Assembly (NCBI GenBank): GCA_963844865.1
Contig: CAWJPY010000013.1
Location: 1-64,000 of the forward strand
DNA: 64,000 nt
Source of the DNA: CAWJPY01 sp963844865
Lineage (GTDB): Bacteria > Acidobacteriota > Thermoanaerobaculia > Thermoanaerobaculales > Sulfomarinibacteraceae
Reading direction: 5' to 3'
This document shows positions 34,047-43,140 of the stretch, piece after piece. The translations under genes and the position numbers were made by a program. A model generated the notes under the pieces. That model saw only the letters and a program-made list of their open reading frames with translations. It made no database searches and was not told the DNA's origin. Position 1 is the first letter of the stretch, and the number at the start of each line of letters is the position of its first letter.

Positions 34047-36224
34047 ATGGCACTGGACAGAATCCTCGACGCCCGCTCGGTGGCCGTCGTCGGGGCCTCG
34101 CGGGACGAGAAGAAGCGCGGCTACCAGGCGATCCACGCCCTCCAGGAGGGCCGCTACGAGGGGCAGATCTATCCCATCAACCCCCACGAGGAGAGTGTCC
34201 TCGGGCTGCCCTGCCTGGGCAGCGTCCTGGAGGTGGAGGGTCCCCTCGACCTCGCCCTCATCACCACACCCGCCAAGACCCTGCCCGGCCTGATGGAGGA
34301 GTGTGGGCAGAAGGGTGTTGCCGGCGTGGTGGTCATTGGCGCGGGCTTCGCGGAGCTCGGCGACAAGGGCCGGCGGTTGCAGGAGGAGATGGTGGCCGTG
34401 GCTCGCCGCCACGGGGTGCGCATCATCGGTCCCAACACCTCGGGCATGATCAACGTCCACTCCGGCCTGAACCTGGTCGGTCTGAGCGGCGTCCCCAAGG
34501 GTGACCTGGCGCTCCTCGCCCAGAGCGGCAACATGGCGCTCCACATCATCACCGAGGCCGAGCTCAAGAGCCAGAAGGGCTTCTCCTACTACGTCGGCGT
34601 CGGCAACGAGGCGGACATCAAGTTCCACGAGTACCTGGAGTTCTTCGCCGCTGACGAAAAGACCCGCGCCATCGTCATGTACGTGGAGGGCATGAGCGAC
34701 GGACGCCGCTTCCTCCAGGAGGCCTACCGGACCACGCCCTCCAAGCCCGTGGTGCTGCTCAAGAGCGGTCGCTCCCAGACCGGGCAGCGATCCGCCGGGT
34801 CCCACACCGGTGCCCTGGCGGGCATCTCCGAGGTCGCCCGGACGGCCTTCGCCCGTGCCGGGATCATCACCATCGATCACTCCGACCAGCTCTTCCCGGC
34901 TGCCGAGTCCCTCTCCTGCCTGCCGCCGATCCAGAACAACCGGGTCGCCATCCTGGCCGACGGGGGGGGGCACGCCACCGTGTCCGCCGATCTTCTCACC
35001 GACCACGGCGTGACATTGCCGACCCTCCGTCGTCCCACTCGGGAGCGGCTGGCGGCGGTGCTGTCGGCCAACGCGTCCCTGGCCAACCCGGTGGACGTGG
35101 CGGGCAGCACGGACTCCGATCCGGGGGTGTTCGCCGACTGTGCCCGCATCCTGCTCGAGGACGAGCAGATCGGCGGCCTACTGATCGTGGGGCTGTTCGG
35201 CGGGTACGGCATCCGCTTCGCAGAACGGCTGCGCTTCATCGAGGAGGACGCCGCGCACCGCATGGGCAAGCTGGTACAGGAGCTGGGCAAGCCCATCGTC
35301 CTGCAGAGCCTGTACAACTTCGCCCACTCCCACTCCCTCGACCTGCTCCGCTACTACAACATTCCGGTGTATGACTCGGTGGACATCGCCTGTCGCTGCA
35401 TCTCGGTGCTGTCGGAGTACGGCCGCTACGTGCACGGCCGCCACCACCGCACCAACTTCGTCTTCAACTGGGGCGCCAAGGCCCAGGCCGAGGGCAAGGA
35501 GCTGATCGCGGCCGCCCTGGGGGAGGGGCGGCGCGCGCTCCTGGAGCACGAGGGCAAGCGGCTGCTCAAGCTGCACGGCGCGCCGGTGTCCCACGACCGC
35601 CTGGCCACGACCCCTGCCGAGGCGGCGGGCATCGGTGCCGAGCTGGGTGGGCCGGTGGCGCTCAAGATCTCCTCGCCCGACATCCTGCACAAGAGCGATG
35701 CCGGCGGTGTGCGCCTGGGTCTGGAGGACCCGGTCCAGATCGAGCGCGCCTTCGCCGAGATCGTGGACAACGCCAGGAAGCACCGCAAGAACGCCGAGAT
35801 CCGCGGCTGCCTGGTGTCGGCCATGGCGGCGCCGGGCCGGGAGGTGATCATCGGCACCAAGATCGATCCCCAGTTCGGGCCGGTCATCATGTTCGGGATC
35901 GGCGGCATCCTGGTGGAGGTGCTGCGCGACGTGGTGTTCAGGGTGCTTCCCATCTCCCGGCGCGCGGCCAAGGAGATGGTGGCCGAGATCCGGTCGGCGC
36001 CCCTGCTCAACAGCTATCGGGGACGGCCCGCGGTGGACCGGGACGGGCTCGTGGACCTCTTGATGGCCGTCTCAGAGGTGGTGGAGGCCTACCCGGAGAT
36101 CGCCGAGATGGACCTCAACCCGGTCATCGCTCGCGATGACGGCCTGGAGGTCGTGGACGCGCGCATCATCCTCCACAAGCCCGGCATCCATCGCAACCAC
36201 AACAACGTTCCCACGGCGGGCTGA
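34047..36224 (+). CDS. Acyl-CoA synthetase, ADP-forming (fused alpha-beta)
   Basis: A 725-residue enzyme that makes acyl-CoA plus ADP and phosphate from acid, CoA and ATP, or the reverse. It has an N-terminal CoA-binding domain (VAVVGASRDEKKRGY), a ligase-CoA region with GPNTSGMIN, and the phospho-His loop SAGSHTGALAG near residue 255. A C-terminal ATP-grasp domain follows (~490-725: GPVALKISSPDILHKSDAGG, IIMFGIGGILVEVLRDVVF, EMDLNPVI). This is the fused alpha-beta arrangement. It follows the enoyl-CoA hydratase by one base; the acid used is unknown, and aromatic or branched acids are possible. Confidence 0.92.
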   Translation: MALDRILDARSVAVVGASRDEKKRGYQAIHALQEGRYEGQIYPINPHEESVLGLPCLGSVLEVEGPLDLALITTPAKTLPGLMEECGQKGVAGVVVIGAGFAELGDKGRRLQEEMVAVARRHGVRIIGPNTSGMINVHSGLNLVGLSGVPKGDLALLAQSGNMALHIITEAELKSQKGFSYYVGVGNEADIKFHEYLEFFAADEKTRAIVMYVEGMSDGRRFLQEAYRTTPSKPVVLLKSGRSQTGQRSAGSHTGALAGISEVARTAFARAGIITIDHSDQLFPAAESLSCLPPIQNNRVAILADGGGHATVSADLLTDHGVTLPTLRRPTRERLAAVLSANASLANPVDVAGSTDSDPGVFADCARILLEDEQIGGLLIVGLFGGYGIRFAERLRFIEEDAAHRMGKLVQELGKPIVLQSLYNFAHSHSLDLLRYYNIPVYDSVDIACRCISVLSEYGRYVHGRHHRTNFVFNWGAKAQAEGKELIAAALGEGRRALLEHEGKRLLKLHGAPVSHDRLATTPAEAAGIGAELGGPVALKISSPDILHKSDAGGVRLGLEDPVQIERAFAEIVDNARKHRKNAEIRGCLVSAMAAPGREVIIGTKIDPQFGPVIMFGIGGILVEVLRDVVFRVLPISRRAAKEMVAEIRSAPLLNSYRGRPAVDRDGLVDLLMAVSEVVEAYPEIAEMDLNPVIARDDGLEVVDARIILHKPGIHRNHNNVPTAG

Positions 36225-36239
36225 CGCACTCCGCGTCAG
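36221..36239 (+). terminator. Weak hairpin at the end of the acyl-CoA synthetase gene
   Basis: CTGACGC and GCGTCAG form a 7-bp stem with a 5-nt loop overlapping the stop codon. There is no U-tract. It may end the two-gene operon. Confidence 0.3.
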
Positions 36240-36321
36240 GAATCCACGGTGGCACGCCTCTGTTGTTGCGCCCGGAGAAAAGTCGACCACGGCAGCAGGC
36301 GAGTCCTGCGGGAGGAGCATC

Positions 36322-37038
36322 ATGTTGACGAAACCGAAGACCATGGCGCTGGTGGTCCTGGTGCTGGTCGCCGGGATGACGGTCGCGAGCGCCGAGGACC
36401 TGACCATCGTGTCCAAGGTGGCGCCCACGAAGGGCGAGACCATCACCTCCACCCAGTATCTGAGCCCGGGCGCGATGCGGATCGACAATGGACATGTGAG
36501 CACCATCGTGGACTTCTCCTCGGGCAAGATCATCCAGCTCGACAACCGCAAGAAGACCTACTACGTGACCACCGTTGACGAGATGCGGCAGCACTTCCAG
36601 AAGCTGGACGAGATGGCACAGTCCAACCCCATGATGCAGAAGCTGCTGGGCACCATGTCCGAGGTCCAGGTGCAGCAGACCGACGACACCAAGGACATCG
36701 CCGGCTACACCTGTCACAAGGTCCTCCTCAGCATGGGCGACAACTTCAAGGAGACGCTGTGGGTCACCACCCAGCTCGAGGTCCCGACCCAGTACTACGA
36801 CGCGCGTAAGATGCTCTACGCCATGATGGGCCCCATCGCGTCCAAGTTCGACAAGATGCTGGACGCAATGAAGAAGATCAACGGCTTGGCCCTGGCGTCG
36901 GACGTCGAGACCAAGGTGATGGGCTTCGACGCCTCCAGCACCTCCGAGGCGCAGGAGGTGAAGAAGGGCCCCATCCCCGCGGTGATCTTCCAGGCGCCGC
37001 CAGGCTACAAGCAGGTCAAGTCGCCCCTGGCCGGCTGA
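36322..37038 (+). CDS. Secreted DUF4412-like protein
   Basis: A 238-residue exported protein with a signal peptide (ALVVLVLVAGMTVASAED). The body reads YLSPGAMRIDNGHVSTIVDF, IIQLDNRKKTYYVTTVDEM and DIAGYTCHKVLLSMGDNFK, matching the DUF4412 pattern of a periplasmic beta-rich protein with a YxC motif. Met-rich stretches (NPMMQKLLGTM, LYAMMGPI) are notable. Function is unknown; resemblance to LolA/LolB-like folds is possible. GGAGGAGC precedes the ATG at 36322. It is a single gene, convergent with the S9 peptidase. Confidence 0.65.
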   Translation: MLTKPKTMALVVLVLVAGMTVASAEDLTIVSKVAPTKGETITSTQYLSPGAMRIDNGHVSTIVDFSSGKIIQLDNRKKTYYVTTVDEMRQHFQKLDEMAQSNPMMQKLLGTMSEVQVQQTDDTKDIAGYTCHKVLLSMGDNFKETLWVTTQLEVPTQYYDARKMLYAMMGPIASKFDKMLDAMKKINGLALASDVETKVMGFDASSTSEAQEVKKGPIPAVIFQAPPGYKQVKSPLAG

Positions 37039-37163
37039 CCGCGGGGACACGGCGACAGCCAGCAGCGACGGCAACCGCGGCAGTGATCGCTGGACCTGCC
37101 CCGGTCCCCAGGTGCTGCTCCTGAGGGCTGTGCTCGCCAGGGATCGTCCGGAGCGGACGGCGA

Positions 37164-37191
37164 CGCTCAGGGGGCGGCGACCCCCTGAGCG
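37164..37191. terminator. Bidirectional hairpin terminator
   Basis: CGCTCAGGGGG (37164-37174) and CCCCCTGAGCG (37181-37191) form a perfect 11-bp stem with a 6-nt loop. It overlaps the S9 peptidase stop codon and lies downstream of the convergent DUF4412 gene. Confidence 0.6.
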
Positions 37192-38249
37192 TTGACGCCG
37201 AGCTCGATCTGGGGGTGCGGCGGCTTCATGTAGCGGGCCAGGAACGCGTAGATCTCCTTGCGCGCCTGCCACGCCTCCGGGGTGTCCAGGCGGTCGTAGC
37301 TGTGGCCCCCGGGGACATCCGAGATGTCGTAGGAGAAGTCCTTGTTCGCGGCCTTGAGCGCCTGGATGAGGTGCTCCACCTCGATGAAGTTCACGTCCTC
37401 GTCGTGGCGGTTGGTGTGGATCAGGAGGGGACGCTTCAGCTCGTCGACGTGCCACACCGGCGACCGCCGCTTGTACTCGTCGAGGTTCTCCTCCACGCTC
37501 TGCCCGATGTGGTAGGGCGCCTCATAGAGGTCCCGGTAGTCCTGGCCCAGGTAGCCCATGCGCTGCACCAGGTCGGAGACCGGCACTCCGGCGAAGCCGC
37601 AGATGTAGGAGTCGGGATGGCGGAAGAGGCTCATGAGGGTGATCAGGCCACCGTGGCTCCAGCCGAGGACCCCGACCCGCTTGGGGTCCACCCGGGGGTG
37701 GTTCGCCACCGCCCAGTCGCGGGCGGCGAGGCAGTCCTCCACCTCACGGCCCCCGTAGTCGATGTCCTCGTACAGGCCCCTGCCGTACCCGGTGGAGCCA
37801 CGGTAGTCTGGCGCCACCACGATGTATCCCTGGGCGATGAGCTCGCGCACGATGTGGGCGTAGTAGGTGGTGAAGTCGGCATGCACCCCGCCGTGGGGAA
37901 GGACGAGCAGCGGCAGCTTCGCCTGGCCCAGGTCGGCCCGGGGCGTGAACACGTAGGTGTAGAACTTCACGTGATTGCCGGCGCCGATGCCCGTCGGGTT
38001 GGCTTCCTTCCAGCGCGGAGGACCGTAGATGCGCACCTTGTCGATGACGGCCACGTCCCCTACCTTGTCGTACCACAGCACGTCGTCGATCTGCTTGGCC
38101 AGCTCGTCGAAGCGATGTCCCGCCGCCTCGTTGCCGGCGGCCAGCAGGTCGAGACGCTCGCCCACGGTGGTCGGCGTGTCGTCGGCGCCGGCGAAGGCCG
38201 CCAGCGACATGAGAAGAGTCAAAAAGACGAAGCTCACTCGTCGCGACAT
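37167..38249 (-). CDS. Exported S9 family peptidase (prolyl oligopeptidase-like)
   Basis: A 360-residue serine peptidase with a signal peptide (FVFLTLLMSLAAFAGA) and an alpha/beta-hydrolase catalytic domain. The nucleophile is in VLGWSHGGLITLM. The acid is in HTNRHDEDVNF and the His in PGGHSYDRLD. VLPHGGVHADFTTYY and DYRGSTGYGRGL are the usual oxyanion and strand motifs. It lacks the N-terminal propeller of full dipeptidyl peptidases, so it is a catalytic-domain-only form. AAGGAGG lies 6 nt before the ATG at 38249, and a TACAAT box lies 23 nt upstream. Confidence 0.85.
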   Translation of the reverse strand: MSRRVSFVFLTLLMSLAAFAGADDTPTTVGERLDLLAAGNEAAGHRFDELAKQIDDVLWYDKVGDVAVIDKVRIYGPPRWKEANPTGIGAGNHVKFYTYVFTPRADLGQAKLPLLVLPHGGVHADFTTYYAHIVRELIAQGYIVVAPDYRGSTGYGRGLYEDIDYGGREVEDCLAARDWAVANHPRVDPKRVGVLGWSHGGLITLMSLFRHPDSYICGFAGVPVSDLVQRMGYLGQDYRDLYEAPYHIGQSVEENLDEYKRRSPVWHVDELKRPLLIHTNRHDEDVNFIEVEHLIQALKAANKDFSYDISDVPGGHSYDRLDTPEAWQARKEIYAFLARYMKPPHPQIELGVNAQGVAAP

Positions 38250-38271
38250 CAGATGCCTCCTTGTCCCGGGC

Positions 38272-38277
38272 ATTGTA
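38272..38277 (-). promoter_or_regulatory. Candidate -10 box for the S9 peptidase gene
   Basis: TACAAT on the minus strand, 22 nt upstream of the ATG and just before the AAGGAGG ribosome site. No -35 is recognisable in the GC-rich sequence upstream. Confidence 0.4.
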
Positions 38278-38306
38278 GCGCCGCTGCCGCCGGGCGCTGC
38301 CGCCGG

Positions 38307-39206
38307 TCATTCCCCCAGATCGTTGGCGGGCCGCTCGGCGAGGTTGACCCTGGCGTGGATCTCGGAGCCGCGGCGTGCCACCTCGCCGAAGCGGTCGGCG
38401 TAGTCCGAGAAGACGAGGCGTTGCGGAGAGGTCTCCAGCACCTTCAGGTAGGGGTCGAGGTTGCCGGCGAGATGGCCGAACGCTGCCGCCGCGGCTTCCT
38501 CGTCGGGGTAGGTGGCTGCGATCTCGGACCAGCTGTGACCGTCGGCGTCCCGGTAGGCGGCGGCCACCGCCGTGAGCCGTCCGCCAAGGCTCAGGATGTC
38601 CCCCTCGCCCAGGGTGTAGACGGCGTCCAGGGTGAAGGGGCCACGGATCACTCGCTCCGAGCCGGGGACCCGACCGGCGGCAGGCAGGACCGCGAACGGA
38701 TGTCCCACGTCGCCGTCGGGGAGGCTGGTGGAGATCTTGCGTGCCAGGGCCACCATGGCGGCGGTCACGTCGCCCTCTCCGGAGAGGACGTTGACGGCCA
38801 GGTAGCTGGAGCCCTTCACCATCTGGAGCTGGTGGGGACCTGCCGTGTTGCGGGCCTCCAGACCCGGCGCCGGCGACTCCTCTCCGCACTTGGCGAGATA
38901 GATGCCGAGGGCCGCCAGGGGGTCGCGCATGCGATAAAGCTCCGCCTCGATCTCGCCGTCCCCCGAGCGATAGGCCTGGACCAGCAGGCGGTCGAACCCG
39001 AGCTCGAGGAAGACCTCGGCGCCGCCATCGATGCGGCCGTACAGGTCGGCGCCGGGCAGCGCCTGGGTGGTGCCGTCCCGCTGCCACGACCCGAAGAAGC
39101 CGTCGCGGGGGAAGGGGTCGACGTCGGCGGGTCCGCCGCAGCCGAGCCCGAGGACGGTGGCCGCGACGACGAGGAGGACGGAGCGCGCCGCTGGACGCCG
39201 CCTCAT
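38307..39206 (-). CDS. DUF6599-like lipoprotein
   Basis: A 299-residue exported lipoprotein (VLGLGCGG lipobox). The segments WQRDGTTQALPGADLYGRID, GAEVFLELGFDRLLVQAYR and EIEAELYRMRDPLAALGIY match the DUF6599 pattern seen beside DUF362 genes. Function is unknown; the protein looks like two beta-rich repeats. Its start overlaps the DUF362 stop as ATGA, so the two are translationally coupled, and they follow the octahaem-cytochrome b gene. I therefore infer a role with that redox complex. Confidence 0.7.
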   Translation of the reverse strand: MRRRPAARSVLLVVAATVLGLGCGGPADVDPFPRDGFFGSWQRDGTTQALPGADLYGRIDGGAEVFLELGFDRLLVQAYRSGDGEIEAELYRMRDPLAALGIYLAKCGEESPAPGLEARNTAGPHQLQMVKGSSYLAVNVLSGEGDVTAAMVALARKISTSLPDGDVGHPFAVLPAAGRVPGSERVIRGPFTLDAVYTLGEGDILSLGGRLTAVAAAYRDADGHSWSEIAATYPDEEAAAAAFGHLAGNLDPYLKVLETSPQRLVFSDYADRFGEVARRGSEIHARVNLAERPANDLGE

Positions 39207-40420
39207 GCCCGTCGCTCCAACACGTGCTCGATGCTCTCCGCCGCGGCGACGCCGAGCCCGAGGCGTTCGCCCTGGCGCAGGTACTCGGTGTAGCGGGGGT
39301 GCTCGTTGACCTGGATGCCCATCTCCTTGCGCTTCGCCACCATCTGCCGGTGGCAAAGACTGTCCAGGGCGAAGGGATCGGTGGCGAAGTAGAGCGAGGC
39401 GTGGGGGTAGATGAACTGGGCGTTCATCTCCGGTCCGCCCTCGTACTGCCCGCGCAGGCCGTCGGTGACGTTGAGGACCAGCTTGTCGCGGATCCACGGC
39501 GCCGCCAGGACCTCGGTGCAGACCCGGAAGAAGAGCGGAACGTGGAGCCGTCCCGTGTTGCACACGGCGGCGAAGCCCAGGTTCTTGGTGGCCATGGAGA
39601 TCCCGTTGCCGGTGTTCTTGAACACCGGGAGGTTGATGATCTTCGTGAGGTCTGAGGAGACCAGCTTGCCGAAGTAGGAGTACTCGCCGTTGAACACGTG
39701 CTGGTTGAGGTAGAACTCGTCGTCCTGATAGCCGGGCACGCCCTTGCCCACGATGCCCTTGGCAAAGTAGAAGGCATCGCGGTCGAAGCGGTCCTCGCTG
39801 ACGTGATGGCCGTCGGGTCGTCGCCACCCGGTGCCCTTCTCGTCCATGGTCTGCAGCGCTTCGATGCGCACCCCTGGATAGCGCGCCGCGGTGAACCCGG
39901 CATCGGTGAGCATGGTGTCGAAGCGGTCCCAGATGACGATGTTGCCCTTGGGCAGGCCGCTGTCCACCAACCAGCGGATCACCGCCTCCACCAGCTCGTG
40001 CCGAGTGTTGATGAGCGGCGGGCCGACCGGGTTGACCTTGAGGCCCACCACCTCCTCGGCGCCGACCAGGAGGTTGAAGCTCTCCTTGGGGCCGCGGCCG
40101 GTGAGCCGGGTGAGGCCCTGCGTGAACATCTCCCGGACCACCGCGGCGTCGATCCGGTCGTCCTGAACCGCCTTGGGATCCTGGACCTGCACGACCCGCC
40201 CCGGGAACGGTCCGGGGATGGCGCCGGCGGCCCGGGGGACCTTCATGAACTGGTCGAGATTGGTCTCCACCTCGCCCTGGACGGCGGCGTCCCCCGCGGC
40301 CCAGACCGGAGGAACGCCGAGCACCGCGCCCCCCGCCACCATCGAGCACGTCGCGAGCCCCCGAAGGAAGCCGCGCCGGTCGACCTCGATGCGCAACCCA
40401 ATGGATCGATAGCCACCCAT
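39203..40420 (-). CDS. Tat-exported DUF362 protein
   Basis: A 405-residue protein with a twin-arginine signal (DRRGFLRGLATCSMVAGGAV), so it is exported folded. The DUF362 body has LVGAEEVVGLKVNPVGPPLI, GNIVIWDRFDTMLTDAGF, KLVSSDLTKIINLPVFKN and LYFATDPFALDSL. The family is linked to iron-sulfur or redox chemistry, but its reaction is unknown to me. No CxxC cluster motif is visible. The ATG at 40420 is preferred because GAGGGGG precedes it; a GTG at 40426 is in frame. It lies downstream of the octahaem cytochrome and is coupled to DUF6599. Confidence 0.8.
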   Translation of the reverse strand: MGGYRSIGLRIEVDRRGFLRGLATCSMVAGGAVLGVPPVWAAGDAAVQGEVETNLDQFMKVPRAAGAIPGPFPGRVVQVQDPKAVQDDRIDAAVVREMFTQGLTRLTGRGPKESFNLLVGAEEVVGLKVNPVGPPLINTRHELVEAVIRWLVDSGLPKGNIVIWDRFDTMLTDAGFTAARYPGVRIEALQTMDEKGTGWRRPDGHHVSEDRFDRDAFYFAKGIVGKGVPGYQDDEFYLNQHVFNGEYSYFGKLVSSDLTKIINLPVFKNTGNGISMATKNLGFAAVCNTGRLHVPLFFRVCTEVLAAPWIRDKLVLNVTDGLRGQYEGGPEMNAQFIYPHASLYFATDPFALDSLCHRQMVAKRKEMGIQVNEHPRYTEYLRQGERLGLGVAAAESIEHVLERRA

Positions 40421-40440
40421 GGTCACCCCCTCAGCGGGCG

Positions 40441-40446
40441 ATTCTA
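40441..40446 (-). promoter_or_regulatory. Candidate -10 box before the DUF362 gene
   Basis: TAGAAT on the minus strand, 20 nt upstream of the ATG at 40420. It could give DUF362-DUF6599 a promoter separate from the cytochrome gene. Confidence 0.3.
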
Positions 40447-40572
40447 ACCCGGCCCTGTCCGGCCGTCGCCCGCTTCAGGAGGTACGCACGAATCGCGAAG
40501 ATGATGCAGCTGTGCGGGTCGACATCTCGGCCCGGAGCACGAGGAAGGTGGCCGCGCAGGTCCCGTGGCCCG

Positions 40573-43140
40573 TCAGGTCCTCCTGTCGGGCCGCTCCCTA
40601 CCGTCGTCACCCTGCACCCGCCGGGCCTCCTCCTCCTCGGGCTGGATCACTCCCTGCCGCAGGAGGGCGCGGTACCAGTTGGGGTGGTGGTGGCGCGCCC
40701 ACTCCTTGGTCACCGTGCCGTCCACCAGCACCCGCCAGGTGCCGGGGTTGGCCACGGTGCCCAGGTAGGCGTGGGCGAGAACCCCGGCGATGAGGAAGAA
40801 CCCGACCAGGTTGTGGAAGGTGGAGGTGGTGCAGATGACGGGGAGCCCGAAGTGGTCCCGGAACACGAGAATGACGCCGGAGATGGACATGACGGCGCCG
40901 AAGATGGCCGTGTACCAGTAGAACATCTTCTGACCGGCGTTGAAGCGGCCGGCCGGGACCTCCCCCTTGTAGCCCAGGTAGCCGCCCAGCTTGCGCACCC
41001 ACTCCCTGTCGTAGGACGCGAACAGCGCGTCCCGGAACCACAGGGCGATGCCGAGGGCCATGGTCAGGATGAAGGTGAAGCCCGCTGCCTCGTGGATGTC
41101 GTGGAGGCGTTTCGGGGGGCCCACCAGCAGCTCCTGCCAGAGACGGAGGTTGAAGGCCAGGATGAGGCCGGTGACGGCGAGGATCACGAACGAGAGGAGG
41201 CGGATCAGATGGACCGCCCGCTCGAAGAAGGTGAAGCGCTTGATCTCGTCGGAGTACGGATCGAAGGGGATCCGCTTGGGACCGTAGCTGTGGTAGTGGA
41301 GGACGATGAGGAACACCACGAACATGATGCTCGGCCCGATGTACGGGGCGATGATCCGCTGGTGGATGGAGTTGATGAAGAACGACCACGGTTTGCAGCC
41401 GAAGAAGGCGCCGTTGTCTCTCGTCACCGGCGCGCCGGTGGCCCCGAACAGGTCGACGACGCGGGCGCCCTTGAAGAACGAGGCGGTCTCGGCGTGGCAC
41501 TCCAGGCAGCCGGTGGAGCCGAGGGCCATGCTGGTGGGCGCCACGTTGTGATCGACGGAGAAGTCCACCTGGGTGGCGCCCTCCAGGGGCGTGCCGGTCA
41601 GTGACGACTGCATGAGCTGATCGCTTCCGTCGAGCTCCCAGGCGACTCCGGCCTTGAGGTACACCGGTTCGACCTGGTCGAAGCGCTCGTTGTCCTCGAG
41701 CGACTTCCGGAGGGCCTTCAACCCGGCGATGATCTCCTCGGGACGGTCGACCTCCTTCTTCCCGTCCCCGTTGTCGTCGGCGACGTCACCGGCGAAGAGA
41801 GGCCATGCTGCCGCCTCCTCCCTCAGGAAGAGGGGCCAGACGATGCCGTCCCGGGTGCGGTTGCCCCAGTACACCGCCTGCACCGGATTGACCGGTGAGA
41901 TGACCTTGTAGCCCTCGCGCTGGTAGTTGGGCGTCCAGGTTCCGCGCTCACCGGCCTTCTTGGCGTCGGCGGGTTTGTAGTAGAGGACGATCTTGCCGCT
42001 GGTGGTGTCGATCCCTTCGGCGGCGACCCGGTGCTTCTGCGGGATGTGGCAGCTCTGACAGGCGATGCTGTCCAGGTGCGAGGGTCGGATGGCCACGTGG
42101 CGGGGGATGGGGGCTCCGAGGTAGCCGGACGTGTGACAGTCCGCGCACGTCTTCATGGTGTTGTCGTACTTGGGGGCGCCGGTGAACTCGGGTTCGTGCC
42201 CCTTGGCGATCTGGTGGTCGAGCTGTGCGGGGTGGCAGGCCGCACAGCTGATGCCCTGCTGGTTGTGGACGTCGGGGTTGAAGATGTCGTTCCAGGTGAA
42301 GCCACGCTTGGTCTCGTCGGAGGTGCCATGACAGAACATGCAGTTGTCGTCGGGGGGAGGCCAGGACATCTCGAGGCTGATGGTGCCGTCCACGTTGAAC
42401 AACCGGGTCTCATAACGGACCTTCGGGGTGTCTCCCCGGGAGACGGCCCCGTTGACCAGGCCGATCCCCGAGCCCGCCACGACCGCCCATCGGTAGTTGC
42501 CCTGGGTGAGCTGGTCCACGCGGTTGTCGTAGTTGTAGTTGGCGAGGTGGCAGATCAGACAGTCCGCCTCGACGACGCCGCTCGCGACCCACTTGCTCTG
42601 GTAGTAGTCGCCGTCGAACTCCTGTGCCAGGTCCGGGTGTTCGGCCAGGTAGGTGTCGTAGCGATGGCCGTCCCGATCCTTCACCAGGCCTCCGCCGCCG
42701 GGGTGACAGGCTCCGCACGGCGGCTGTCCCGGCCCGGGGGAGGAGAAGCCGACGAAGTCGTACACCGTGAGGTCGATCTCGTCGGCGGTGTCGTTGTGCT
42801 TCTTGGCGAGCTGCCGGTAGGCGTAGGGGTACCACCGCCCCATGAAGGCGTTGGACAGGCTCCAGGGCCTGCCCTCCTTGACGCCGTAGTCGTCCGAGAT
42901 GACGTTCCAGCCCATCTGGAAGTGGTAGCCCTGGGTGATGGTGTCGTACTCGTGGCAGAGGCCGCAGGTCTGCTCCGTGGAGAAGGCCGCGGAGGCGTTC
43001 TCTCCGGTCAACGGGTTGATGATGTCCCCGTTCTCGTCGAGGAGGGTGATGGCCGGGTGCTCGGCCCAGGTCGCCGGGAGAGCCGCCAGGAGGCCGAGGA
43101 GGGTGAACAGCACGATTCGACGGAGATCACGGGACAGCAT
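40573..43140 (-). CDS. Octahaem cytochrome c fused to a formate-dehydrogenase-gamma-like cytochrome b
   Basis: An 855-residue fusion. It has a signal peptide to ~26, then a periplasmic domain with eight CxxCH haem sites (CGLCH 59, CGACH 142, CLICH 194, CMFCH 267, CAACH 299, CADCH 332, CQSCH 361, CLECH 545). An EF-hand-like loop ADDNGDGKKEVD lies near 455. The C-terminal ~250 residues are a cytochrome b561-type membrane domain with His in FERAVHLIRLL, LHDIHEAAGF and TFHNLVGFF, ending HAYLGTVANPGTWRVL as in FdnI/FdoI. The domain order predicts electron exchange between the quinone pool and a periplasmic haem wire. The terminal substrate is unknown; octahaem tetrathionate- or nitrite-reductase relatives are possible. 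AGGGAGG precedes the start. DUF362 and DUF6599 genes follow. Confidence 0.85.
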   Translation of the reverse strand: MLSRDLRRIVLFTLLGLLAALPATWAEHPAITLLDENGDIINPLTGENASAAFSTEQTCGLCHEYDTITQGYHFQMGWNVISDDYGVKEGRPWSLSNAFMGRWYPYAYRQLAKKHNDTADEIDLTVYDFVGFSSPGPGQPPCGACHPGGGGLVKDRDGHRYDTYLAEHPDLAQEFDGDYYQSKWVASGVVEADCLICHLANYNYDNRVDQLTQGNYRWAVVAGSGIGLVNGAVSRGDTPKVRYETRLFNVDGTISLEMSWPPPDDNCMFCHGTSDETKRGFTWNDIFNPDVHNQQGISCAACHPAQLDHQIAKGHEPEFTGAPKYDNTMKTCADCHTSGYLGAPIPRHVAIRPSHLDSIACQSCHIPQKHRVAAEGIDTTSGKIVLYYKPADAKKAGERGTWTPNYQREGYKVISPVNPVQAVYWGNRTRDGIVWPLFLREEAAAWPLFAGDVADDNGDGKKEVDRPEEIIAGLKALRKSLEDNERFDQVEPVYLKAGVAWELDGSDQLMQSSLTGTPLEGATQVDFSVDHNVAPTSMALGSTGCLECHAETASFFKGARVVDLFGATGAPVTRDNGAFFGCKPWSFFINSIHQRIIAPYIGPSIMFVVFLIVLHYHSYGPKRIPFDPYSDEIKRFTFFERAVHLIRLLSFVILAVTGLILAFNLRLWQELLVGPPKRLHDIHEAAGFTFILTMALGIALWFRDALFASYDREWVRKLGGYLGYKGEVPAGRFNAGQKMFYWYTAIFGAVMSISGVILVFRDHFGLPVICTTSTFHNLVGFFLIAGVLAHAYLGTVANPGTWRVLVDGTVTKEWARHHHPNWYRALLRQGVIQPEEEEARRVQGDDGRERPDRRT

